This document shows, piece after piece, positions 45,445-54,096 of a stretch of 64,000 bases of DNA (the first letter of the stretch is position 1; each line of letters starts with the position of its first letter). The notes below the pieces were generated by a model. It was not told the DNA's origin. It ran no database searches and worked only from the letters and a program-made list of their open reading frames with translations. The position numbers were made by a program, and so were the translations under genes. Source of the DNA: JANWVO01 sp964458495 (GTDB lineage Bacteria > Acidobacteriota > Terriglobia > Bryobacterales > Bryobacteraceae); contig CAYWJB010000001.1 of NCBI GenBank assembly GCA_964458495.1, positions 310,001-374,000 of the forward strand, in the 5' to 3' direction.

Positions 45445-45528
45445 CCCGAGGGCAGTCTGCATCGCGGCGGCCGGAGGCCCGGCTCGCGGCAGGCTGCTTG
45501 CCAGCCATCCGGCGTCAGCCTTCTGGCC

Positions 45529-45951
45529 TCAACGCCCTGCCAGCGTGGCCACGATGCGCACTCTCTGTCTCGCGCCGGCTACTGGACCCGCCTTCTTCGG
45601 CGCCGTCACCCCGGCGCGGTGCGCCGCCCCGGGCGCCCAGACTTCGGCAAGGTTGTACTCCCCTTCCTCGCGATCGAAGACGAGTCCCGGCGCGGGCGGC
45701 GCCTCCACCTTTCCGGCCGGGTGCGTCAGCATGGCGATCTGCCGGCCCTGCGGCGTGGTAATGACGAGCACCGGCTTCATCGCCATGTGCTCAAAGGTGT
45801 ATGTCCCCGCAGGCAGGAAATGATTTCCCGCCTGAAAATCGAACGGAATTTCCGCCCGGAGGATGCGGCCCTCCGCGCGCGCCTCTCCAGCCAGCGCGCC
45901 CAGGGCGAGCACCACCACGGCGGCCGTCGTGCAAACGTGTCTCCAGGTCAT
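45529..45951 (-). CDS. Secreted hypothetical protein
   Basis: 140 residues from ATG 45951, with a signal peptide (TAAVVVLALGALAGEARA). The body begins RAEIPFDFQAGNHFLPAGTY and carries GTYTFEHM and TPQGRQIAML, a pattern repeated in many small secreted Acidobacteriota proteins of unknown function. Monocistronic, with its own terminator. Confidence 0.7.
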   Translation of the reverse strand: MTWRHVCTTAAVVVLALGALAGEARAEGRILRAEIPFDFQAGNHFLPAGTYTFEHMAMKPVLVITTPQGRQIAMLTHPAGKVEAPPAPGLVFDREEGEYNLAEVWAPGAAHRAGVTAPKKAGPVAGARQRVRIVATLAGR

Positions 45952-46114
45952 CGAAGCGGCCCTCCTTCTTGATCCGCGGGCGCTCGGCCCGCCTGTCTGC
46001 TCGTAGTCATCTACGCGCACGGGCCAGGAATGTTTGTAAACAAAAAAGGCAGAGCAGGAGGATTTACACGTATGACGCGCCGGGGCCGGACCGGACGGAA
46101 AAATGCGGCGCGAA

Positions 46115-47224
46115 TCAGGAGGAAATCACTGGAAGAAAAGCCGCCTTGAATTTCTCCATTTCCTCGGGGGTTCCCAGCGTCACCCGCACATGGTTCGGCC
46201 AGGAGGGCCATGAGCGGCCAATGATCACCTTCCGCGCCGCCATCGCCGCGGCCACCTCGCGCCCCGGCTTCGCCGTGCGGATCATGATCTTGTTGCTCAC
46301 GCTGGGCACGAAATCGATCTGGTGCTTCCGCAGCCAGGCCATCAGGTCCTCGCGGACCCGCCGGACATACTCCCGCCGCTCGGCCACCACGTGTTTCGCC
46401 TCCAGGCTGGCAATGGCGCCCGCCATGCCCGTCACGGGGAGGAAGCCGGTTCCGTAGGGCCGGATGCGGTCCAGCAAATCCGGGCGGGCGAACGCCAGCC
46501 CGGCGCGCAGCCCCGCCATGCCGTAAACCTTGGAAAACGTCCGCAGTACGAACACATCCTTGCGGTCGCGCACCATGTCCATGCAGGAGGGCGCGCCGCA
46601 GAAGTGAATGTAAGCTTCGTCGATGAGCACGACGATGCCGGCCGGCTTTTCGCGCACCAGGTGCTCGATGGCCGGACGCGGCGTAAGCGTCCCGGTCGGG
46701 TTGTTCGGGTTGCAGATGTAAAAGACCCCCGCCCCGCCGCCCGCCGCCCGCAGCATTCCCTCCACGTCGTGCGCGTAATCTTGGGTCAGCGGCACGCGGT
46801 GCACGGGCGCCTGTACGAACCTGGCCGCGCGCTCTCCCGCTTCATAACCGGGATCGGCGGTGACGAACGCCCGTCCCGGGCCGCAAAACGCCAGCACCAC
46901 CCGGTGCAATGGATCGCTCGATCCGGCGAACGACTGTACGCTGTCCTCCGGCACGCCCTCCAGTTCTGCCGCCTTCCTCGCCAGCCTCAGAGTCTCGCCG
47001 AACTGATACCGCCCGCCGTTGCGCGCCGCCCGCTCGATCGCCGCCAGCGCCTCGGCGCACGGCCCCAGCGGGTTTTCGTTGGCGTTCAGCAGCACCGCGT
47101 CCGGGGGCGCCTCGCCCGGGTAGCTCAACTGCGCCAGCGCCCGTTCGGTCAGTACCGGCAGCGCCGCGCCTAGCGCGGCGGCGCGGGCGAACCCGCGGCG
47201 GGATAAAGGTTCATGCGCTCCCAT
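46115..47224 (-). CDS. Tat-exported HisC-like PLP aminotransferase
   Basis: 369 residues. The N-terminus reads SRRGFARAAALGAALPVL, a twin-arginine signal, and the remaining protein is a fold-type I aminotransferase like histidinol-phosphate aminotransferase: LNANENPLGPC, NPNNPTG, IDEAYIHF, and the PLP lysine K232 in RTFSKVYGMAG. A periplasmic location for a HisC-like enzyme is unusual. Its start overlaps the creatininase gene end by 55 nt. Confidence 0.85.
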   Translation of the reverse strand: MGAHEPLSRRGFARAAALGAALPVLTERALAQLSYPGEAPPDAVLLNANENPLGPCAEALAAIERAARNGGRYQFGETLRLARKAAELEGVPEDSVQSFAGSSDPLHRVVLAFCGPGRAFVTADPGYEAGERAARFVQAPVHRVPLTQDYAHDVEGMLRAAGGGAGVFYICNPNNPTGTLTPRPAIEHLVREKPAGIVVLIDEAYIHFCGAPSCMDMVRDRKDVFVLRTFSKVYGMAGLRAGLAFARPDLLDRIRPYGTGFLPVTGMAGAIASLEAKHVVAERREYVRRVREDLMAWLRKHQIDFVPSVSNKIMIRTAKPGREVAAAMAARKVIIGRSWPSWPNHVRVTLGTPEEMEKFKAAFLPVISS

Positions 47225-48003
47225 CTTTCAATCGTCCCCTCTGCCAGTTTCGTCATGCAATCTACCACGGCCTGAAAATACTCCTTTGCCTTGGCGCCGT
47301 CAAACCGGACCGACCCTTGTCCCGGCTGGTAGAGGATCACCGGGGCCGGAAACGGGAACGCCGCCCAGCTTCCCGCCGCCGGGCGCGGGATCTCGAGTTC
47401 ACGGCTGTAACGTTCCGGACGCACGAGGTTCGGCCGCGCGGCCTGCGCGAACGCCGTCTCGTTCCACCCGGCGTGGCCGCCGTCCTCCCCGAAGACGCGC
47501 AGCGTCTGGTCGGCGCACGCGGCCCACCAGTTGATCACCATTACGCGCACGCGGTGCTCGCGGCTGGCCTGCTCGGCCAGATCGTTCAGGATGGCCGTCT
47601 GCGGCCCGCCGTGGCCGTTGATGACCAGGATGTTGCGGAACCCGTTGCGCGCCAGACCTCGCAGTACCTCGGCAACAAAGGGCCTGTAGGCCGCCTCGGA
47701 GATTTGAAAGGTGCCAGGATAGCCGTCCAGGCTGCCGGTCACGCCGTAAGGGATGAGCGGCGCGATCAACGCATTCAGCCGCGGCGCCATCGCGCGGGCG
47801 ATGTCCACAGGCGCCGTGTTGTCCGCCCCGTTGTGGATCACGCCGTGCGCCTCCAGCGTGCCCGTGGGCAGCAGTACCGTCCGGATCTTCGCTGGCACCA
47901 GCTCGGCGAATTCAGCCCAGTTGAGTTCCTCCATTTCGCGGCCGCTCTGCCCGGAGCAGGGAATCAGGCAGAGCACCAGCAGGGCGATGCAGGATTTCGT
48001 CAT
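47170..48003 (-). CDS. Creatininase-family amidohydrolase
   Basis: 277 residues with a signal-like N-terminus (SCIALLVLCLIPCSG). Creatininase metal ligands appear in LLPTGTLEAHG, NGADNTAPVDIA and VINGHGGPQTA, then GHAGWNETA. Members hydrolyse cyclic amides such as creatinine or formamide groups in cofactor synthesis. Upstream of, and overlapping, the exported aminotransferase gene, which suggests a shared extracytoplasmic task. Confidence 0.85.
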   Translation of the reverse strand: MTKSCIALLVLCLIPCSGQSGREMEELNWAEFAELVPAKIRTVLLPTGTLEAHGVIHNGADNTAPVDIARAMAPRLNALIAPLIPYGVTGSLDGYPGTFQISEAAYRPFVAEVLRGLARNGFRNILVINGHGGPQTAILNDLAEQASREHRVRVMVINWWAACADQTLRVFGEDGGHAGWNETAFAQAARPNLVRPERYSRELEIPRPAAGSWAAFPFPAPVILYQPGQGSVRFDGAKAKEYFQAVVDCMTKLAEGTIERWERMNLYPAAGSPAPPR

Positions 48004-48081
48004 GTTGCGCCTCCCGTGCCATTATTGTGCACCTGGCACGGCAAGGCCACCGGCGGCGACGCCGGAACTGCTGGCAGGGCT

Positions 48082-49614
48082 CTACTGGGCGAGGCGCAGG
48101 ATCTCGGAGGCGATTCGCGCGAACGCCTGGTTCAGCTGGGTCTTGTCCGGCGCGTAGACGTAAAGGCCGGTGGGTTCATCGCGGCTGTAACTGGGGCTGG
48201 AAGGATCATTGGCGACACGCTTCAGCAATACCGAGTCGACATCGCCAAGCCCGATCACGTAAAAGATGGTGGGCATGGCCATGTTTTGGCGAATGCGCCT
48301 GGCGGCATTGTCGGTCGCGTTGGTGGCGGCGGCGCCGACCGAAGACGGCCGGTCAGGCCGGATCCTGCCCGCATAGGGGCCGCTTGTGAAGGTGGAGACT
48401 GTGCGGTAGCAGCAGTCCGTGCGGTTGTTGTACAGATCGAAATCCGGGATATGGGCGATGTCCCGCCGCGCATAGCGCATGAGGTTGAAGTCCGTCGTGC
48501 CCGCCCCGAATGCGCAACCCGCGCCGCTGTCGAGCGCGCCCAACGGGCCATTGATCGAGCGGTCGCTGGCGGTCATGGTGGAAGCGTAGGGCTGGATGAG
48601 GCCGTAAGTGGCGCCGGTGCCGGCCGTGCCTTCGCCGCTGGACACCAGCACACCCACCCGGTCCTGCGGGTTCCAGCCGGATTGCAGGTAGCTCCTGTTG
48701 GCCGCGTCGCGGCACCCGCTGCGTTCCATGCTGTAGATCGTGCCGGTGTTCGGGTAGTAGTAGGTGATGCCGTCCACTTTCCGGTTTTCCCCGTTGCCAT
48801 AGCGGGAATCAATGGCTGTTTTCACCGGAAACTGCGCAGTCAGACCGGTGGGGATGCCGTCGGTGAACAGCATGATGATGTTCAGCGCGCCCGGTTCGGC
48901 GATGGCGGACAGCTGGTTGTAAGCCTCGCTCACCGCCATGGCGGTGGAGGTTCCTCCCACGCAGGTAATGGTGCTGATCACGGAGTCCAGCGTCGGGGAC
49001 TGCGTTTTGAAATTCTTTGTCAACGGATAGGCGTAATGCCACGAAGAGCTGTAGGTGATCATCCCCAGGCGGTCACGCGCCTCGGCGAAACGGGACACGA
49101 AGCTCCGCGCCGCCGTTTTCATCGGCTCGCAGGCGCCCGCGCTCTGCATGCTGCCTGACCTGTCCAGCACCATCATCATGTTGACGTCGCGGCGCGAGGC
49201 CTTGCCCGTCGCCGCCACCGGGATTGACTGGATGCCCGCCAGCCGCATGAAATACGTTGGCGCATCCATGCGGGCGGAGACCGTTACCGAGCGCGTCCGC
49301 AGCGCCGTCTCCTCCACCGCCACGCTCGCGCTCCGGTTGCGCGTGTTCAGGTTGCCGTCCGGGAAGTTGGCGTCAAAGAAGGCGTGCGCCCTGGCCCGCG
49401 CGGAGTCCTCCTGCTCGGCCATTGTGAGGCCCACGTTCAGCGAGCGGGCCGCCGCCAGCGCTGCTGCGTCACACGCCATCGACAGCTTGGCGCGCACCGT
49501 GTAGAGGTAGGAGGCATCCACAGCCAGCGCGACCATGAAAAGGATCAACACCAGGCTGACAGCCAGCATCACGATGGCTATGCCGCGGCGCTTCTCAGAA
49601 GATCGTACGCGCAT
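48082..49614 (-). CDS. TadG-like protein with von Willebrand factor A domain
   Basis: 510 residues. An N-terminal membrane helix after basic residues (GIAIVMLAVSLVLILFMVAL) is typical of TadE/TadG pseudopilins, followed by a VWA domain with MIDAS D151-R-S-G-S155 in VLDRSGSMQ. TadG-like proteins help assemble Tad/Flp pili. Last of three genes; it overlaps the previous one by 20 nt. Confidence 0.85.
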   Translation of the reverse strand: MRVRSSEKRRGIAIVMLAVSLVLILFMVALAVDASYLYTVRAKLSMACDAAALAAARSLNVGLTMAEQEDSARARAHAFFDANFPDGNLNTRNRSASVAVEETALRTRSVTVSARMDAPTYFMRLAGIQSIPVAATGKASRRDVNMMMVLDRSGSMQSAGACEPMKTAARSFVSRFAEARDRLGMITYSSSWHYAYPLTKNFKTQSPTLDSVISTITCVGGTSTAMAVSEAYNQLSAIAEPGALNIIMLFTDGIPTGLTAQFPVKTAIDSRYGNGENRKVDGITYYYPNTGTIYSMERSGCRDAANRSYLQSGWNPQDRVGVLVSSGEGTAGTGATYGLIQPYASTMTASDRSINGPLGALDSGAGCAFGAGTTDFNLMRYARRDIAHIPDFDLYNNRTDCCYRTVSTFTSGPYAGRIRPDRPSSVGAAATNATDNAARRIRQNMAMPTIFYVIGLGDVDSVLLKRVANDPSSPSYSRDEPTGLYVYAPDKTQLNQAFARIASEILRLAQ

Positions 49615-50218
49615 AAAGAGGCCCCCTGTTGTTCAAGGTCGGGAAGTCTTTCACCGGCGATTCAAACCATGCCTCGGCCACATAGGCCGTTTCGCCCTCG
49701 GCCAGGTTCAGGATGGCGTTGAAACTCTCCGCCCGCACTCCCGGTTTCGTCAGGTAGTCGCTTGGTATGACCGATCCGTCGCTCTGCAACAGTCCCCCGT
49801 CCGGCGTGGCCACGAGGCTCGGTTTCAGGCCGGCATTGCCTACGACGATCCGTTGCGTCACCACCGGCTGCCCCAGGTTGGTGCATGAACCGACCGAAAT
49901 GCCGCCATCGGCGCAATCCTGCTCGCCGACCTTCAACAGCCGCGTCAGGATCACGACCCCGGCGCCTCCGGTGCGCGTCATGTTCATCCCGGCTGCCAGC
50001 CGCACGAGCACCTCCTGGTTGCCCGCCAGCGAAAAGTCCACACCGCGCGCGTACATATGCCCGGCGTCGCGGCTCACCTGCCCGGTCTGCATCATCCGCC
50101 GCAGATCCAGGCCAAAGACGAGCATCCACACATACAGCGGCATCAACAGCGCGAACGCGAGCGCAAACTCGATCAGCGCGTTGCCCCTCTCCGACTTTCG
50201 GAGGCTCTCCTGCGCCAT
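49595..50218 (-). CDS. TadE-like pseudopilin
   Basis: 207 residues from ATG 50218, set by an AGGAGG site 6 nt upstream; the ATG at 50224 lies too close to it. TadE signature: GNALIEFALAFALLMPLYVWML. The rest is an exported beta-rich domain without recognised motifs. Middle gene of the Tad-like set. Confidence 0.8.
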   Translation of the reverse strand: MAQESLRKSERGNALIEFALAFALLMPLYVWMLVFGLDLRRMMQTGQVSRDAGHMYARGVDFSLAGNQEVLVRLAAGMNMTRTGGAGVVILTRLLKVGEQDCADGGISVGSCTNLGQPVVTQRIVVGNAGLKPSLVATPDGGLLQSDGSVIPSDYLTKPGVRAESFNAILNLAEGETAYVAEAWFESPVKDFPTLNNRGPLYARTIF

Positions 50219-50237
50219 GGCCATCCTCCTGTCCCGG

Positions 50238-50714
50238 CTATCTCGGTGGCGGCGAGGCGCCGGTCGGCAGCCCCTCCATCCGGTCCGCCGCCCTTGCACC
50301 CAGAGTGATCCCTCCCGGCGCGCGCCACAGTGCCGCCAGCCAGCGGTGCTCGTACCCTTCAATGGAGACCTCCACGATGTTTCCCGGCACGTTGTCAGGC
50401 ACCTCGTTGAACGTGACCGGATCGAAATACCGGATCTTCACCGCGTCTTCTTTCCCTCTCAGGAAACCCATCGACTGTTCCACCACGATCTGCCGGATCG
50501 AGGCGTCATGCCCCATCCCGCCGATCGTCTGATAGGTCACCGCATATCGAACACCCTCTCTCACTGCGTGCTGGAACGTCGACTGCAGGAAGACCACCAG
50601 CCCGTGGTCGATGAATGCATACGTCAGCGCCAGCAGCGGCAGCAGGATCAGGGCTGTCTCAACGGCTGCATTTCCCCGCTGTCTGTTCCCTCGCAAAGGC
50701 ATTTCTCCCTTCAT
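50238..50714 (-). CDS. TadE-like pseudopilin (first gene)
   Basis: 158 residues; ATG 50702 is an alternative start. RGNAAVETALILLPLLALTY is a TadE-type prepilin region with the conserved Glu. The exported part is short. First gene of the TadE-TadE-TadG set and divergent from the ECF sigma factor gene 177 nt away. Confidence 0.8.
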   Translation of the reverse strand: MKGEMPLRGNRQRGNAAVETALILLPLLALTYAFIDHGLVVFLQSTFQHAVREGVRYAVTYQTIGGMGHDASIRQIVVEQSMGFLRGKEDAVKIRYFDPVTFNEVPDNVPGNIVEVSIEGYEHRWLAALWRAPGGITLGARAADRMEGLPTGASPPPR

Positions 50715-50725
50715 CCTGCGGGCGT

Positions 50726-50759
50726 CTCTTCCCGCACGTCGACCTCATGACGGGAAGAG
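50726..50759 (-). promoter_or_regulatory. Inverted repeat in the leader of the Tad-like genes
   Basis: Perfect 9-bp repeat CTCTTCCCG (50726-50734) and CGGGAAGAG (50751-50759) with a 16-nt centre, ending 12 nt before the first TadE start. Could be a leader hairpin or a regulator site. Confidence 0.45.
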
Positions 50760-50770
50760 GCCGGCAATTC

Positions 50771-50800
50771 TTGACGGCGCACCGGCGTCTAGGGCAATAT
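50771..50800 (+). promoter_or_regulatory. Candidate sigma-70 promoter for the ECF sigma operon
   Basis: TTGACG (50771-50776), 18-nt spacer, CAATAT (50795-50800), about 90 nt upstream of the sigma gene. The -10 is overlapped by TAGGGCA (50790), whose inverted copy TGCCCTA lies at 50821, a possible operator. Confidence 0.4.
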
Positions 50801-50890
50801 CCGCCCTGAATTCGGTAAAATGCCCTACCTTTGGGCCTTCCGGCCATTGCCTTTTTCTTCCGTATGGCGGAAAATTCATAAAGGCGTGTA

Positions 50891-51451
50891 ATGAGCCACG
50901 ACCCCGCTTCGGAGCAGCCCGCAGACATCTTCCTCCAGGCCGACCTTTTCGCCTCCGCGCCCGCGAACCTGGAGGCGCTCCTGCTGGAAGAGCTTCGCGT
51001 CCTGTATCAGGCGCACGCGCCGATGCTGGTGCGGCTCGCCATGATTGAATGCCGCAACCTCGCCCTGGCGGAGGACGCCGTGCAAGAGGCGTTCCTGCGC
51101 TACTACGCCGAACGCCGCCGCGGGTTGCTGATCCGCACGCCGAGGGCCTGGCTGGCGCGCGTGATCCTGAATCTCCTGGTGGACGAGGCGCGGCGGCAGA
51201 AGCCCAGGGTGCGGCTGGTGGAGAGCATCGCCGCCGGCGAGCAGGAGACAGGCCCCGCCGCGATGCTGGAGCAGCTCCGCTCGCGCGTTTCGCCCCGCGA
51301 ATTCGAGTGCCTCCAGCTTCGCTGTCTGGGCTTCAAGTACCATGAGATTGCCGAGACTCTTGGCATCAGCGGCGGCAGCGTTGCGCGCCTCATGTCCCGC
51401 GCCCTGAACAAGGCCAGAAGTTATCTGCGAGATGAGAGGCGGAGAAAATGA
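50891..51451 (+). CDS. ECF-type RNA polymerase sigma factor
   Basis: 186 residues: sigma region 2 (about 35-100, AEDAVQEAFLRYY) and region 4 (about 120-180, REFECLQLRCLGFKYHEIAETLGISGG-type helix-turn-helix). No extra sensing domain. The stop overlaps the start of a small zinc-finger-like gene (ATGA), the normal sigma/anti-sigma arrangement. Divergent from the TadE-TadG genes, possible targets. Confidence 0.9.
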   Translation: MSHDPASEQPADIFLQADLFASAPANLEALLLEELRVLYQAHAPMLVRLAMIECRNLALAEDAVQEAFLRYYAERRRGLLIRTPRAWLARVILNLLVDEARRQKPRVRLVESIAAGEQETGPAAMLEQLRSRVSPREFECLQLRCLGFKYHEIAETLGISGGSVARLMSRALNKARSYLRDERRRK

Positions 51452-51924
51452 TCCGGCGGATGCGCCAGCTCCTGGTACGGCTCCTGCGGCCCCATCTGTC
51501 CGACACAGCCCTGTTGGCCTTCGACGCGGGAGCCCTGCCCCGGGCCTCCCGGCGCCGCGCTGTCCGCCATCTGGGGCAGTGCCAGCGGTGCCGCAGCCGG
51601 TTCGACGAGCTCCTGCGGGATCTGGATGCTGTGGCGGCGCTGTTTGAGAAAGCGGCCGAGGCCCCTGCCGGCGCGGGACAGAACTGGCCCGCGCTGCTCG
51701 AGACGATTCGCAAATCGAAAGGAACGCAGCGAACGGGCGCCATTTCCCCGCAGGCGCTGACGCCCTACCTCGGGCGGCTGGCTGGCCACGCCGGCGCGCC
51801 GCTCCCTCCCGGTCAGACTCCTGCCGACGTGCTGGAGGCTCTTTTGGGCGCCCGCGCCGCCTCTTGCATCTCAGGTCTGGCTTCACGGCGCACCCGCTCC
51901 TCCAAGGATTCGCTGCACAAATAG
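51448..51924 (+). CDS. Probable cytoplasmic anti-sigma factor with HC2-like zinc finger
   Basis: 158 residues. Residues 35-55 include RAVRHLGQCQRCRSRFDEL, i.e. H-x3-C-x2-C, the zinc-anti-sigma (HC2) motif. No clear membrane helix. It starts 4 nt inside the sigma gene. Assignment rests on the motif and position. Confidence 0.65.
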   Translation: MIRRMRQLLVRLLRPHLSDTALLAFDAGALPRASRRRAVRHLGQCQRCRSRFDELLRDLDAVAALFEKAAEAPAGAGQNWPALLETIRKSKGTQRTGAISPQALTPYLGRLAGHAGAPLPPGQTPADVLEALLGARAASCISGLASRRTRSSKDSLHK

Positions 51925-51933
51925 AGCACTGCC

Positions 51934-52842
51934 ATGAAGAGGCTCGAACCGATTGCGTGGCCGCCCCTGATCCTCAGTACAGCTGCGGGCTTCACGATAA
52001 CCGGGATCCTTTTCATTTTCTGCTGGATCGAGACCGGGGACGCACAACCGCTCAATCTCTGGTTCCAGGAGTTTGGAGCTTTCTTGCTGGTGGCGTTCCC
52101 TCTGTCCGGCGCCTTCACAGCCGCCCGCGTCGTCTCTCTCTTCGGCCCGGAGGAGCCGATGCGGCAAAGCTGGCTCCTGCTGGCCACGGCCGCCGCCATC
52201 CAGGCCGCCTCCCACTTCGTCCGCCACATCCTCGGGCGCGACATCCTGCTGAACCCGCTGAGACCCTTCCCCGACCTCCATTCCTGGATGCCCGCACTGG
52301 ACGAATTCGGGCGCCTCCTGGGCGGCGTTCTGTTCCCTGCTGTGCTCATCACCGGCCTCGTGCTGGCGCTTCGAACCTACCTGCGGTTGGGCCTGCTGCC
52401 GAAGCTCAGTACCTTTGACTTCCTCGTACTGGCCGTTCTGGCGATTCTGCTGGCCTGCCATTTGCTCAATGCGTTCCGCTGGCTGGGCGATCCACGCGTC
52501 CGGCCCACTCCCCTGTTGTTCCTGAATCTGACCATCGACCCGCTCTACGCCGCGCTTTTCGTCGTGGCCATTTTCCTGCGCCGGGCCAAGCTCTCGCTTC
52601 GCCATGGCCTGATCGAACGTTGCTGGACTGCCTACAGCTGGGCCATCTTCCTCACATGCGCCGGAAGCCTGGCGATCACTCTGAACGCACAAGGTGCGTT
52701 GCCCGACCGGTGGATGTGGCCCACATGGGTGCTCTGGCACCCGGCCGCGGCGCTGTTCGCCCTCGGGCCCGCCTATCAACTGGAGACGATGGAAATGGCC
52801 ATGGCATCGGCCTCGATCGCCCGTTTGCGCCTTCGCTTTTGA
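51934..52842 (+). CDS. Integral membrane protein, unknown function
   Basis: 302 residues with seven or eight hydrophobic helices (e.g. SAFLLVAFPLSGAF-like and FDFLVLAVLAILLAC-like segments). No enzyme motif recognised. It follows the anti-sigma candidate by 9 nt on the same strand, so it could be the membrane sensor for that system, though this is only positional. Confidence 0.6.
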   Translation: MKRLEPIAWPPLILSTAAGFTITGILFIFCWIETGDAQPLNLWFQEFGAFLLVAFPLSGAFTAARVVSLFGPEEPMRQSWLLLATAAAIQAASHFVRHILGRDILLNPLRPFPDLHSWMPALDEFGRLLGGVLFPAVLITGLVLALRTYLRLGLLPKLSTFDFLVLAVLAILLACHLLNAFRWLGDPRVRPTPLLFLNLTIDPLYAALFVVAIFLRRAKLSLRHGLIERCWTAYSWAIFLTCAGSLAITLNAQGALPDRWMWPTWVLWHPAAALFALGPAYQLETMEMAMASASIARLRLRF

Positions 52843-52851
52843 GGCTCGCGC

Positions 52852-54096
52852 CTATCTGGGCCTCTCGCGCTTCTTGTAGGGGAACTTCTCCCACACCGTG
52901 GCCGCGCGGCCCAGACGGTCCCAGACCACAGCGCCGTCCTTGATTGTCACTTCGGCCGTCAACCAGCGGTCCCCGTCCAGGCGCGCTCCGGCGGAATCGA
53001 CAAAGCCGAACCGGCCCTTCTGAAGGCTGAGCAGTGTGATGTCGGCCTCCGCGCCTTCGCTCAGGTGTCCGAGTTCCGGGCGGCCGATCTGCTGGGCCGG
53101 CGTCCAGGTCGACATCCGGATCACATCCTCCAGCGGCGCTCCCAGGTTCAGGATCTTCGACATCACGTTGATCATGTCCTTCATGCCCGCGTTCATGCTG
53201 CCCGTGTGCAGGTCGGTCGAGATCGAGTCCGGCCAAAAGCCTTCCTTCGTCATCGGGACCGCGATATTCCAGTAGAAGCTGCCCCCGCCGTGGCCGACGT
53301 CGAACCGGACGCCGCGCTTGCGCCCGGCCCACATCGCCGGGTTGGTCTTGCCCTCCAGGAGCTCGTCGCGATGCCCGGAGTAGCAATGCGTGTAGATGTC
53401 GCCGGGGCGGAGTTTCTCCTCCAGCAGGATCTTCAGGTTGCGCCGCTCGTTGGTCCAGCCGAAATCGACCATGATGGGCAGCTTCAGCTCATTGGCCGCT
53501 TTCAGCGCATTGTCGATGTCCGGCCACCCTTCCTTGCTGTAGTGCGCCACCTTGATGCCCACGATCAGGTCCCGGTTCTCGCGCGCCATGCGGATGGCCG
53601 CCTCCGGGCTCATGTCTGCCGGATCGTCTTCGCTCGTGATGCCCATGCCGCCGCCGACGATGTTGAGAAACGCCAGCACGCGCGTCTTGGCCCGCTCGAT
53701 CACCCGCTGGCGGAAGTCGGGAAAATTGCGCCACCCGCTGGTGCCGGCGTCCACCATGGTCGTCACGCCGGTGCGGAAGGAGAAGCCGTCCGGGTACACG
53801 CTCAGATCGCCCGTGTAGACGCCCTTGAGCCCGGTGCCGGCGTAGACGTGAACGTGCATGTCGATGATGCCGGGGACCACATAAAGCCCTGTAGCGTCCA
53901 CGGCGCGAGCCGCCTGCGCCGGATCGATCGACGCCGCCACGCGCGCAATCCGCCCCTTGGCGACCGCCACGTCCCGGCGTGCGCTGATCCCGTTTTTCGG
54001 GTCGATCACGTGGCCGCCCCTGAGGAGCAAATCGTAGGCGGGCTGCGCGCCCGCCGGCGCAGCCGCGGCCAGCAGAGCCAGAATCGCGAATCGCAT
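52852..54096 (-). CDS. Secreted amidohydrolase/deacetylase-like metallohydrolase
   Basis: 414 residues from ATG 54096, chosen because the signal peptide (RFAILALLAAAAPAGAQ) starts there. Metal motif HVH (IDMHVHVY), KVAHYSKEG, and later HCYSGH and D-H segments of an amidohydrolase-fold enzyme. The start overlaps the stop of the upstream isomerase-like gene (TGATG). Related proteins hydrolyse N-acyl or dihydroorotate-like substrates; substrate unknown. Confidence 0.85.
   Translation of the reverse strand: MRFAILALLAAAAPAGAQPAYDLLLRGGHVIDPKNGISARRDVAVAKGRIARVAASIDPAQAARAVDATGLYVVPGIIDMHVHVYAGTGLKGVYTGDLSVYPDGFSFRTGVTTMVDAGTSGWRNFPDFRQRVIERAKTRVLAFLNIVGGGMGITSEDDPADMSPEAAIRMARENRDLIVGIKVAHYSKEGWPDIDNALKAANELKLPIMVDFGWTNERRNLKILLEEKLRPGDIYTHCYSGHRDELLEGKTNPAMWAGRKRGVRFDVGHGGGSFYWNIAVPMTKEGFWPDSISTDLHTGSMNAGMKDMINVMSKILNLGAPLEDVIRMSTWTPAQQIGRPELGHLSEGAEADITLLSLQKGRFGFVDSAGARLDGDRWLTAEVTIKDGAVVWDRLGRAATVWEKFPYKKRERPR

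Noticed and set aside
46909..49158. 749-codon plus-strand frame opposite the aminotransferase, creatininase and TadG
   Set aside because: Antisense shadow; low-complexity Arg/Pro/Ala content.
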